Positions 17,226 through 25,023 of a stretch of 64,000 nt of DNA are shown piece by piece (within the stretch, counting starts at the first letter, position 1; every line of letters begins with the position of its first letter). Location of the stretch: contig JAHBVS010000002.1 in assembly GCA_019637445.1 (NCBI GenBank), forward strand, positions 310,001-374,000, written 5' to 3'. The position numbers were made by a program, and so were the translations under genes. A model generated the notes under the pieces. The model was not told the origin of the DNA. It ran no database searches and saw nothing but the letters and a program-made list of their open reading frames with translations. Source of the DNA: Gemmatimonadaceae bacterium (GTDB taxonomy: Bacteria; Gemmatimonadota; Gemmatimonadetes; Gemmatimonadales; Gemmatimonadaceae).

Positions 17226-18404
17226 ATGCGCACTCATCCCGCCCTCCCGCTTGCCCTCGCCGCGCTCGTCGCGCTCCCGTTCTCTGTCCGGTCATTGGCC
17301 AGCCAGCAGGCCGGCCGGAAAGATCCCAACCTGGAGCGCGCCGAGCGCGTGCTGCGCCAGTCGCCGTTGATCGACGGCCACAACGATCTCCCCTGGGCCA
17401 TCCGCGAGTCGAAGACGGCCCCGCACGATGTCGAGGCCTATGACCTGCGGCGCACTACGCCTGGGCACACGGACCTCGCACGGCTGCGCGCCGGAATGCT
17501 CGGCGGACAGTTCTGGTCCGTGTACATCCCCGGCGACACGTCGATCGCGCGCCAGGGCTATGCCAAGGTGCAGCTCGAGCAGATCGATATCGCGCGGCGG
17601 GTGATGGCCAAGTATCCCGACGCGCTGCAGCCCATCACGACGGCGGCCGGGTTCCGCGACGCCTTCCGTCGTGGTCGGATCGGATCGGTGATGGGAATGG
17701 AAGGCGGCCACGCCATCGAGAACTCGCTCGGCGCCCTCCGCGCGTTCTATGACCTCGGCGTGCGCTACATGACGCTGACGCACAACGCGCACCTCGATTG
17801 GGCCGATGCGCACATCGCCAATCCGCGGCACGGCGGGCTCACGGCCTTCGGCAAGGAAGTCGTGCGTGAGATGAACCGCCTCGGGATGCTGGTGGACCTC
17901 TCGCACACCTCGCCAGCCACGATGAGCGCGGCGCTGGACGTGAGCGAGGCGCCGGTGATGTGGTCGCACGCGAATGCGCGCGCCCTCCGGGACCATTCGC
18001 GCAACGTGCCCGACTCCATCCTGCGTCGCCTGCCGCGTAACGGCGGCGTCGTGATGGTGACCTTCGTGCCGGGCTTCGTGACGGATCAGCCGAAGGCGAC
18101 GCTGTCGCAGGTGGCAGACCACATCGAGCACATCCGCAACGTGGCGGGCGTGGACCACGTCGGCATCGGTGGCGACTTCGACGGCATCGACTCGGTGGTC
18201 GAGGGCCTCGAGGATGTCTCGAGCTATCCGCGGCTGTTCGCCGAGCTCGCGCGCCGTGGCTGGAGCGACGCGGACCTGAAGAAGCTCGCGGGCGAGAACA
18301 TCCTGCGTGTGTTCGAGCAGGCGGAGCGGGTGGCGGCGCGGTTGCAGCTAGAGCGCGCGCCGAGCACGGCGACGATTGCGACGCTCGACGGGATGTCGCG
18401 CTAG
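17226..18404 (+). CDS. membrane dipeptidase, peptidase family M19
   Basis: A 392-residue zinc dipeptidase, probably exported: a hydrophobic N-terminus (LPLALAALVALPFSVRSLA) acts as signal peptide. M19 metal ligands are present: DGHND near residue 51, GMEGGH with the bridging Glu, LSHTS, SHANAR, and GIGGDFDG near the C-terminus. The enzyme hydrolyses dipeptides, often with D-residues at the C-terminal side, so a role in peptide nutrition or wall-peptide recycling is likely. Length is normal for the family. It is close behind the DUF2892 gene but functionally unrelated. Confidence 0.9.
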   Translation: MRTHPALPLALAALVALPFSVRSLASQQAGRKDPNLERAERVLRQSPLIDGHNDLPWAIRESKTAPHDVEAYDLRRTTPGHTDLARLRAGMLGGQFWSVYIPGDTSIARQGYAKVQLEQIDIARRVMAKYPDALQPITTAAGFRDAFRRGRIGSVMGMEGGHAIENSLGALRAFYDLGVRYMTLTHNAHLDWADAHIANPRHGGLTAFGKEVVREMNRLGMLVDLSHTSPATMSAALDVSEAPVMWSHANARALRDHSRNVPDSILRRLPRNGGVVMVTFVPGFVTDQPKATLSQVADHIEHIRNVAGVDHVGIGGDFDGIDSVVEGLEDVSSYPRLFAELARRGWSDADLKKLAGENILRVFEQAERVAARLQLERAPSTATIATLDGMSR

Positions 18405-18413
18405 CGGCGCGTC

Positions 18414-19355
18414 CTAGCGGCGCGTGCGCGCAGCCCGCGCGCGCAGCCACTGGCGCAGCGTACCAAGCGAGCTGATCGTGTCCGCGCCGATGTCGGACAG
18501 CACCGGGCCGTAGGCGCTGGCGCCGCTGCCTCCCACCACGAGCGCCACCTTCGGCGGTAGCAGCTCGCGCAGCGCGCGCAGCTCCGACGCGAGGGCGGGG
18601 TCGTCGACGGGGTACACGATGGACAACGCCACACAGTCCGCCTTCGCGAACTGCGCCGCCCGGGCCAGCTCGGCCGCGGGAAGATTTGGTCCGAGGTAGG
18701 CGACTCGCCAGCCATTGCCGGCGGCGGTCGTGGCCGCCAGCATCGCGCCGAGTTCGTGCAGCTGGTTGGCGAGGGTTCCGATCACGATCGTCGGCGCGCC
18801 GGCCGGCGCGGCGGCGGGATCGGTCATCCAGTGCAGCACGCGGCGAATGGTGGTCGTCGCCAAGTGCTCGTTGGCGGGAGACAGCTGTCCCCTGTGCCAC
18901 AGGGACCCGATCGTGAACAGCAGGGGGGCGACGACCTCGTCGAGCGCTTCCTCGGCAGGCATCCGAAGCACCGCGGCGCGCAGGGTCTGCTCCAGCCGCG
19001 CCCCGTCGAACTCCTCGACGGCGATCAGCGCCGTGGAGAGGAAGGACTCGACGGCCGGAGTCTCGGCGCCGAGCCCGCTGCGCGTGCGAGACTCGCGCTC
19101 ATCCGATTCGATGAGGCGCGTCAGTTCCTCGTTGCTGAGTGGTACCAGACCGCCGATCTGATGTCCGGACCGGGCTGCGCGGGCTAGCAACGTAAGTCGT
19201 CGGAGATCGGCCTCGGTGTACACGCGCTGACCGCCGGCGGTGCGCTGCGGCGTGACCGCCGCGTAGCGCCGTTCCCAGGCACGCAGGACATCGGGGGTGA
19301 GCCCCGTTCGCTGCGCGACAAGCCGTACAGGATGGAGAGCTTCATTGTCGCTCAT
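18414..19355 (-). CDS. MerR-family regulator with B12-binding domain (CarH/LitR-like)
   Basis: A 313-residue protein: MerR winged helix at residues 7-75 (RLVAQRTGLTPDVLRAWERRY), a four-helix B12-cap domain with WHRGQLSPANEH (the W-x9-EH signature of CarH), then a cobalamin-binding Rossmann domain. The lower-ligand motif reads QLHELG, keeping the axial His but with Gln where Glu or Asp is usual. CarH-type proteins are adenosylcobalamin light sensors that repress carotenoid or stress genes in the dark. No carotenoid gene is adjacent. Its promoter predicts a leaderless transcript starting at or next to the ATG. Confidence 0.85.
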   Translation of the reverse strand: MSDNEALHPVRLVAQRTGLTPDVLRAWERRYAAVTPQRTAGGQRVYTEADLRRLTLLARAARSGHQIGGLVPLSNEELTRLIESDERESRTRSGLGAETPAVESFLSTALIAVEEFDGARLEQTLRAAVLRMPAEEALDEVVAPLLFTIGSLWHRGQLSPANEHLATTTIRRVLHWMTDPAAAPAGAPTIVIGTLANQLHELGAMLAATTAAGNGWRVAYLGPNLPAAELARAAQFAKADCVALSIVYPVDDPALASELRALRELLPPKVALVVGGSGASAYGPVLSDIGADTISSLGTLRQWLRARAARTRR

Positions 19356-19360
19356 TACTC

Positions 19361-19389
19361 AAAATATGAACAGAGATTGTAGATGTCAA
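19361..19389 (-). promoter_or_regulatory. sigma-70-type promoter of the CarH-like gene
   Basis: On the minus strand TTGACA (19389-19384), 17-bp spacer, TATTTT (19366-19361). The start would be near 19354-19355, which is the first base of the ATG, so the message is probably leaderless. It lies in an unusually AT-rich stretch (19356-19440) for this genome. On the plus strand GATAAT at 19414-19419 could serve the DUF2911 gene. Confidence 0.7.
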
Positions 19390-19573
19390 GGTAAATAGTT
19401 AGACAAATATGCCGATAATTGAACACAGCTGTAGTGTCCAACGCTCAGACTCCCCCGCGCCGCGTGGAGAGGATTCCGCGGTAGGCTGCGCCGATGCACG
19501 GAGCACAGGCGGTATCTTTCGCGGCGTCAGCGCGCCCCATCGGCGCGCACGCCTACTCCCTCAATCCTTGTCG

Positions 19574-20140
19574 ATGCGACTCCTTCCCTTCGCCGCGGCG
19601 GCCATCGTTCTGGCCGCGCCGCTATCCGCCCAGCAGGGCCCGCTTCGCGCACCGCTCAGCACGCGCGTCACCTTCACGTTGCCGCTGAATCCGCCTCGCG
19701 CGGAGGGCGCGCCGGCGCCTGCTCCGTTGGTGGTGTCCATTGAGTACGGACAGCCGCACGCGCGCGGGCGCGCGGTGCCGGCCGAGCTCTCGACCGACGG
19801 CACCGTGTGGCGCACGGGCGCGAACTCGTCCACCACGCTCAAGACGGCGGCCGACCTCGTGATTGGCGGCACGCGAATCCCAGCGGGCGCGTACTCGCTG
19901 TACACGATCCGCGAGAATGGCGCCTACAAGCTCATCGTCAACGCGAACACGGGGCAGTGGGGCACCTCGTACGAGGCGAGCCGGGATGTCGCGCGCATCC
20001 CGCTGCGGGCGCGCACGCTCCATGAGGCGCAGGAGTCGCTGCAGATCACGATGGTGCCGGCGGATGCGCCGACGGCCCGCGGCGTGCTGACCATTCGCTG
20101 GGGCACGCTCGAACTTGCGGCGGACTGGTCAACCCCGTAG
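19574..20140 (+). CDS. DUF2911 domain secreted protein
   Basis: A 188-residue protein starting at ATG 19574 with a signal peptide ending near LSAQQ. It carries the DUF2911 pattern: VSIEYGQPHARGR, VWRTGANSSTTLKTAADLVIGG, IPAGAYSLYTI, NTGQWGTSY. This family is common in Bacteroidetes and Gemmatimonadota and its role is unknown; it is predicted to be periplasmic. The 218-bp gap upstream holds the CarH-like promoter on the other strand and no gene. A hairpin follows the stop. Confidence 0.85.
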   Translation: MRLLPFAAAAIVLAAPLSAQQGPLRAPLSTRVTFTLPLNPPRAEGAPAPAPLVVSIEYGQPHARGRAVPAELSTDGTVWRTGANSSTTLKTAADLVIGGTRIPAGAYSLYTIRENGAYKLIVNANTGQWGTSYEASRDVARIPLRARTLHEAQESLQITMVPADAPTARGVLTIRWGTLELAADWSTP

Positions 20141-20150
20141 CGCGGCCTGC

Positions 20151-20180
20151 GAGGTCGGGACGCGTACCAGTCCCGGCCTC
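20151..20180 (+). terminator. hairpin after the DUF2911 gene
   Basis: GAGGTCGGGAC (20151-20161) pairs with GTCCCGGCCTC (20170-20180), 11 bp with one G-U pair and an 8-nt loop, 11 bp after the stop. There is no T-run, so it may be a weak or factor-assisted terminator. Confidence 0.4.
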
Positions 20181-20299
20181 ACAATGGGCGATGTTGCGTT
20201 GCCCACACCTGCGGTGCCCACCAGCTTTCGTGTATGGCATCCAGTGACCTTCTGACCGGCACGACGCAGCGCGACGGCGCTTCGACACATCAAGACGGG

Positions 20300-22984
20300 A
20301 TGCGCGTGCGCGCGTGGCCTTGGTCGGCGTCGGTGTGCCTCGCGGCGGCACTGCTGCTGGTGGGCGCCCCGACGCTTCAATCGCAGTCGCTCGCCTGCGG
20401 ACGGGGATCGGATTCGCTGACGACGCTGGGTTGGCGGGCGTATCGCGCGGACTCGATTGCCGTGGCCGCCGCGCGTTTTGCGGCGGCGCTGCGCGCCTGC
20501 CCGCGCAGCGATGACGCGGCGGTGGGCCGCGGGTTCGCGTTGCTGCGCCGGGACAGCGTGGCGGCGGCGGACTCGCTGTTCCGTCTAGTCTCATCCCGCT
20601 CGCCGGCCTACGTCGATGCCTGGGATGGGCTCGCCATTGCGGCGTATCGGCGCGGCGCCCTGCCCGAGGCCATCGCCAGTTGGCGGCGCGTGGTGGCGCT
20701 GGACTCCACGCACCGATCGGCGCGCGCGAATCTGGATCGCCTCGCGCCGGAGTGGGATCGCGCCGCTGTGCCGATCGTGCGCCGTCGCGCCGCGTCGTTG
20801 GACGTGACGCTTCGGGTCCAGGGCGAAGGCTTCGAGCTGCGTCGTGGTGCCCGTTGGGAACCGTTCTACATGAAGGGCGTGAACATCGGGGCGGCGCTTC
20901 CTGGCCGATTCCCTGCCGAGTTTCCCACGGACTCGAGCGTCTACGCCGAGTGGCTGACGCAGATCGGCGCGATGCACGCAAACACCATCCGCCTCTATAC
21001 GGTCCTGCCGCCGGCGTTCTACCGCGCCCTGCGGGCCTACAACCTCGCGCACGCATCGCGGCCCCTCTATCTCGTGCACGGGGTCTGGACGGAGCTGCCG
21101 CCGCGCGACGACTTCGGCGACGCCGGCTTCAACGACGAGTTCCGCGCCGAGATTCGCGACGTGGTGGACCTGCTGCACGGCGCCGCGAGCATCGCGCCTC
21201 GTCCTGGGCGCGCCGCCGGTCGCTACGACGCGGATGTCTCGCCCTGGACCATCGCCTACATCCTCGGTCGCGAGTGGGAGCCGTACTCGGTGGTCGGCTT
21301 CAACGAGGACCCCAAGGCGCCGCGCAGCTTTCGTGGCCAGCACCTGGTGATCTCCGAGGGCTCACCGACGGACATCTGGATGGTCGCGCAGTGCGACTAC
21401 CTCCTCACCTACGAGGAGGACACGTACAACAGCCAGCGGGCGATCGCCTACACCAACTGGCCGACCACCGACGCGATCGAGCATCCCACCGAGACGTCGT
21501 ACGACCAGCAGATGCAGTTTCGCGGCCTGCGCTACGACAGGGATTCGTCCGAGGGCCCCCTGCACGAAGAGGAAGGGGTCTCGCTGAATCCCTCGCTGGC
21601 CCACACCACCGCGCGCAACGTCGCCGGCTGGTTCGCCAGCTACCACGTCTATCCGTACTATCCGGACTTCTTGCTCTACGACCCCGGCTATCGCGCCGCG
21701 CGGTCGAGCTACGGTCCCTCGAACTACTTCGGATATCTGCAGGACCTCCGGCGCCTGCACCGCGGCATCCCTTTGGTGATTTCGGAATTCGGCTTGCCGA
21801 CGAGTCGCGGCAACGCGCACATCCAGCCGCAGGGCCTGGACCACGGGGGGCTGAGCGAACAGGTCGCCGCCGAGGGCAACGTGCGGCTGGCCGCGGAGAT
21901 CAAGGAAGTGGGGGCGGCCGGCGCGATCGTCTTCGCGTGGATGGACGAGTGGTTCAAGCGCAATTGGTTTGCGATGGAGTTCGAGCATCCCGCCGAGCGC
22001 GCGCGGCTCTGGCACAACATGATGAGCCCGGAGCAGCACTACGGACTGCTCGCCTTGCGGCCGGGGGCCGAAGGCACGACGCCGCTGCCCGGTGGCGATC
22101 CCGCGCGTTGGCGCGCATTGCCGGCCCTGCAGGGTGGCCGGCTGCTCGGGCGCGACTCGGTCACGCTGCGCGTGGGCCACGACGAGGGTTTCGTGTACCT
22201 CGCGCTCGAGGCGGCCTCGTGGCGTGGCCGCCCGTTTCCCTGGGACTCGGTCAACCTCCAGCTCGCCATCGACACGTACCGTGCCGATCTTGGCCAGAAG
22301 ATCCTGCCGACGAGCGGGCTTCGCTCCGCTGCGGGTTTCGAGTTCCTGCTGGACCTCCGCAGTCCTGCCGATGCCCAGCTGCAGGTGGTGCCCGACTACA
22401 ACCCCTACAAGCCGGCACGCCTGGTCGAGGGTGGGGCGTACTTCGGCGAGCACTTCCGCCGCCCCATCCACTCCGTCTCGCGTCTCGACGGTGTGTTCGA
22501 CACGCTCTTCGCGCTCACGAATCGGCCGCGTTTCACGGACAAGGGTGAGTTGATCCGTGGGCAGGGCCGCAACATCGGACGCTTGGTCTACGCTCGCGCC
22601 GCCGACAACTCGCTGGCCGACTGGTGGTACGACCAGGCGGCGGGGATCATCCAGATCCGCTTGCCCTGGGGGATGCTGAACGTGAGCGATCCCTCGTCGC
22701 GCAGCATCCTGTTCGAGACGGACGCGATGCAGACGCTGGGCCTGAAGCCCGATGCCCCCGCGTCGCGGCTGACGGGCTTGCCCAGCGACGGTTTCCGCTT
22801 CGCGGTAGTGGCGTTGCGGCCGGGGCCCGACCTGCTCGGCACGATCCCGGCACTCGACGACTACGGCAACTGGCCGAGTGCGCAGTTCACGACCTGGACC
22901 TGGCAGGGTTGGGAGGAGCCAACCTGGCACGCGTATCTCAAGCCCGCGTATTTCGCGCTGCAACGGCTATGGGCCGATCCGTGA
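20300..22984 (+). CDS. periplasmic TPR protein with glycoside-hydrolase-like TIM barrel
   Basis: A protein of about 894 residues. ATG 20300 is chosen because it directly precedes a signal peptide (WSASVCLAAALLLVGAP); ATG 20234 would add 22 hydrophilic residues. Residues 30-150 hold TPR-like helices. The central part resembles clan-A glycosidases or transglycosidases: FYMKGVNIG, HANTIRLYTV, a likely acid/base Glu in ILGREWEPY and a likely nucleophile Glu in LVISEFGLPTSRG. A beta-rich C-terminal domain follows. It overlaps the next gene, a TPR-porin, by one base (TGATG), and a GT2 synthase lies 5 kb on. By analogy with PgaB or BcsZ it may trim or remodel an exported glycan; the substrate is unknown. 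Confidence 0.72.
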   Translation: MRVRAWPWSASVCLAAALLLVGAPTLQSQSLACGRGSDSLTTLGWRAYRADSIAVAAARFAAALRACPRSDDAAVGRGFALLRRDSVAAADSLFRLVSSRSPAYVDAWDGLAIAAYRRGALPEAIASWRRVVALDSTHRSARANLDRLAPEWDRAAVPIVRRRAASLDVTLRVQGEGFELRRGARWEPFYMKGVNIGAALPGRFPAEFPTDSSVYAEWLTQIGAMHANTIRLYTVLPPAFYRALRAYNLAHASRPLYLVHGVWTELPPRDDFGDAGFNDEFRAEIRDVVDLLHGAASIAPRPGRAAGRYDADVSPWTIAYILGREWEPYSVVGFNEDPKAPRSFRGQHLVISEGSPTDIWMVAQCDYLLTYEEDTYNSQRAIAYTNWPTTDAIEHPTETSYDQQMQFRGLRYDRDSSEGPLHEEEGVSLNPSLAHTTARNVAGWFASYHVYPYYPDFLLYDPGYRAARSSYGPSNYFGYLQDLRRLHRGIPLVISEFGLPTSRGNAHIQPQGLDHGGLSEQVAAEGNVRLAAEIKEVGAAGAIVFAWMDEWFKRNWFAMEFEHPAERARLWHNMMSPEQHYGLLALRPGAEGTTPLPGGDPARWRALPALQGGRLLGRDSVTLRVGHDEGFVYLALEAASWRGRPFPWDSVNLQLAIDTYRADLGQKILPTSGLRSAAGFEFLLDLRSPADAQLQVVPDYNPYKPARLVEGGAYFGEHFRRPIHSVSRLDGVFDTLFALTNRPRFTDKGELIRGQGRNIGRLVYARAADNSLADWWYDQAAGIIQIRLPWGMLNVSDPSSRSILFETDAMQTLGLKPDAPASRLTGLPSDGFRFAVVALRPGPDLLGTIPALDDYGNWPSAQFTTWTWQGWEEPTWHAYLKPAYFALQRLWADP

Positions 22985-24579
22985 TGCGCGCCTTGGCCCT
23001 CGGACTGCTCCTGTCGCTCGCGGTGGGCGGGACGTCGCGCGACGCGGCCGCGCAGGTCGCCGTGGGCGACTCGCTCTGGCGCCTGGGTCGGGTCGACGAG
23101 GCCGCGGCGGCGTATCGCAAGGCGCTTGAGCAGGACCGCAACGCGGTGCGTGCCAACTTCCGGATTGCCCAGACGCTGGCGTGGAGCAGCAACATCGATT
23201 CGGCGCTCGTGCTGCTGCGCGCGGCACGCGAGCGTGTTCCGGACGATCCGGACCTGCTCTTCACCGAGGCCACCTACCTCTCCTGGGCGCGGCGCTTTCC
23301 CGAGTCCCTGCTGCGGTTCGACTCGTTGATCGTGGCGCATCCGGAGCCGGACTTCGACTACGTGCGCGTGGCGCGCGCGAGGGTGCTGTCCTGGGATGGC
23401 CGCCTGCGCGAGGCCGAGGAAGGCTATCGCGAGGTGCTGGCGCGGCAGCCGGAGGATCGCGACGCACGATTCGGGCTTGGACAGGTGCGCGCCTGGTCCG
23501 CGGATCTGGAGTCCGCGGCCGAGCAGTTCGAGCGCCTGCTCGCCGACGATCCGAACGAGGTGCGGGTGCTGGTCGCCCTCGGTCAGGTGCGCCTCTGGGA
23601 GACGCGGTTGGCCTCGGCCTCGCGGCTGGCGGACCGTGCCGCGGCGCAGGACAGCGGCGACGCCGACCTGCGCAGCCTGCGTCAGGCCATCGCCCGGCAG
23701 CGGGGCCTGCGCGTGGACGCCGGGCAGTACTGGAGCGAGGACAGCGATCGCAACCGCAACCAATGGCAGACGTTGGCCGCGCGCACGGTCGTCGGTGATG
23801 GCATGCGCCTCGGAGCCTCGCTGGGCCTGCTTGGCGCGACGGATCCGCTGCGCACGGCGCGCCGCGTGCTCGGCGAGCTGTCGCTGGGATTGCCGCTCGG
23901 GCGTGGGGCGGCGACCGCGACCCTCGGTGCACGAGTGCTCGACCCGCCGCCGCTGACGCCCGGCGGCCCGGCGCCTCCCTCGCGCACGGTGCTTACCGGG
24001 CGCGTCGGGCTGCAGCAGCGCGTTGGGGCCGGTCTCACGCTGGGCGCGGCGTTCGCCCGCTGGCCGTTCGATGAAATCGCTGCGCTGGTCCCCCTAGAGC
24101 TGGATATCGACCAGTGGGAAGTCACGGCCGACTGGCGCGCGACGGGAAAGCTCAACTTCACAGGGATGCTCGGCGGCCTTGGGTACAGCGACGGGAATCG
24201 CCGGACCTCGTGGGCGGCCCGCGGTACGCGGCGGTTCGCGCGCGGCGTCTCGCTTGGGGCCTTCGTGAGCGGCTTTGCATTTGCCGAGCGCAACACGCGC
24301 TATTTCTCGCCGCCGGGATTTGTCGCGGCGGAGCTGACAGCGGGCTGGTCGCACGACGGTCCGCGCTGGAGCGCCGCGGTGAATGGCGGCCTCGGCGGCC
24401 AGCGGATCGACACCCTGTCCATACAGTCGCAGTGGCATCTCGACGGGCGTGTGGCCCGCCAGTGGGGCTCGCGATGGGCGCTGGAGTTGGTGGCCGGCCG
24501 TAGCACCAGCGCGGCCGCCTCCGCTGTCGGCGCCTATGCGTACTCGACCCTCGGGCTCAACCTGCGGCGGACCTTCTGA
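22984..24579 (+). CDS. TPR outer-membrane beta-barrel protein (YaiO/PgaA/BcsC-like export porin)
   Basis: A 531-residue protein with signal peptide (LALGLLLSLAVGG to AAAQ), at least five TPR units at residues 25-250 (repeated A-x-Y-R-x-A-L, ARVLSWDGRLREAEEGYREVL, FGLGQVRAW), then a C-terminal half of alternating beta strands ending in LGLNLRRTF, with terminal Phe. YaiO-family barrels and the PgaA and BcsC porins share the layout of periplasmic TPR followed by barrel, and pass polysaccharide across the outer membrane. It starts inside the stop of the glycosidase-like gene, so the two are coupled. It converges on a response regulator gene. Confidence 0.8.
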   Translation: MRALALGLLLSLAVGGTSRDAAAQVAVGDSLWRLGRVDEAAAAYRKALEQDRNAVRANFRIAQTLAWSSNIDSALVLLRAARERVPDDPDLLFTEATYLSWARRFPESLLRFDSLIVAHPEPDFDYVRVARARVLSWDGRLREAEEGYREVLARQPEDRDARFGLGQVRAWSADLESAAEQFERLLADDPNEVRVLVALGQVRLWETRLASASRLADRAAAQDSGDADLRSLRQAIARQRGLRVDAGQYWSEDSDRNRNQWQTLAARTVVGDGMRLGASLGLLGATDPLRTARRVLGELSLGLPLGRGAATATLGARVLDPPPLTPGGPAPPSRTVLTGRVGLQQRVGAGLTLGAAFARWPFDEIAALVPLELDIDQWEVTADWRATGKLNFTGMLGGLGYSDGNRRTSWAARGTRRFARGVSLGAFVSGFAFAERNTRYFSPPGFVAAELTAGWSHDGPRWSAAVNGGLGGQRIDTLSIQSQWHLDGRVARQWGSRWALELVAGRSTSAAASAVGAYAYSTLGLNLRRTF

Positions 24580-24589
24580 GGCGGTCTGC

Positions 24590-24955
24590 CTAGCGCCCGA
24601 GCACGTGCAGCAACTCACCCGCCAGTGTCAGCGGATCGAACGGCTTCGTGAGGCAGGCGACCGCGCCGAGCTCGATGGCTGAGTCCTGTTCGCCGCGCTG
24701 CGCACGCGCGGTGAGGAAGACCACCGGGATGTCGCGCGTCTCGGGGTCCGCCTTCAGGAGACGACAGGTCTCGTAGCCGTCGAGGTTCGGCATCATCGCG
24801 TCCAACAGGATGGCGTCGGGCCGGCGATCCTTGACGCAGGCTAGGAGCTCCGTGCCCGATGGCAGCACCTCGGCCTCGATGCTAGGCTCGAGACTGAGGG
24901 CGAGCTCGAGGATGGTCCGGATGTCCGGTTCGTCGTCCGCACAAAGAAGCCGCAT
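24590..24955 (-). CDS. single-domain response regulator (CheY/DivK-like)
   Basis: A 121-residue receiver with no output domain. The acidic pair is in LLCADDEPD (residues 8-9), the phosphoacceptor Asp in AILLDAMMPNLDGYE near residue 51, the switch Thr in VVFLTAR and the Lys in CLTKPFDP. ATG 24955 is taken since the receiver begins directly there; upstream in-frame codons encode unrelated basic sequence. It diverges from the large Hpt-receiver protein by 68 bp, so it may be an intermediate carrier in the same phosphorelay as that protein and the hybrid kinase at 29.5-31.6 kb. Confidence 0.88.
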   Translation of the reverse strand: MRLLCADDEPDIRTILELALSLEPSIEAEVLPSGTELLACVKDRRPDAILLDAMMPNLDGYETCRLLKADPETRDIPVVFLTARAQRGEQDSAIELGAVACLTKPFDPLTLAGELLHVLGR

Positions 24956-25023
24956 GGTGCGGGAATGATCGCTCCAGAGCGGAGCCCGTCGCAACGGGCG
25001 CCTTGCCTCCCTAACTTTCACCG

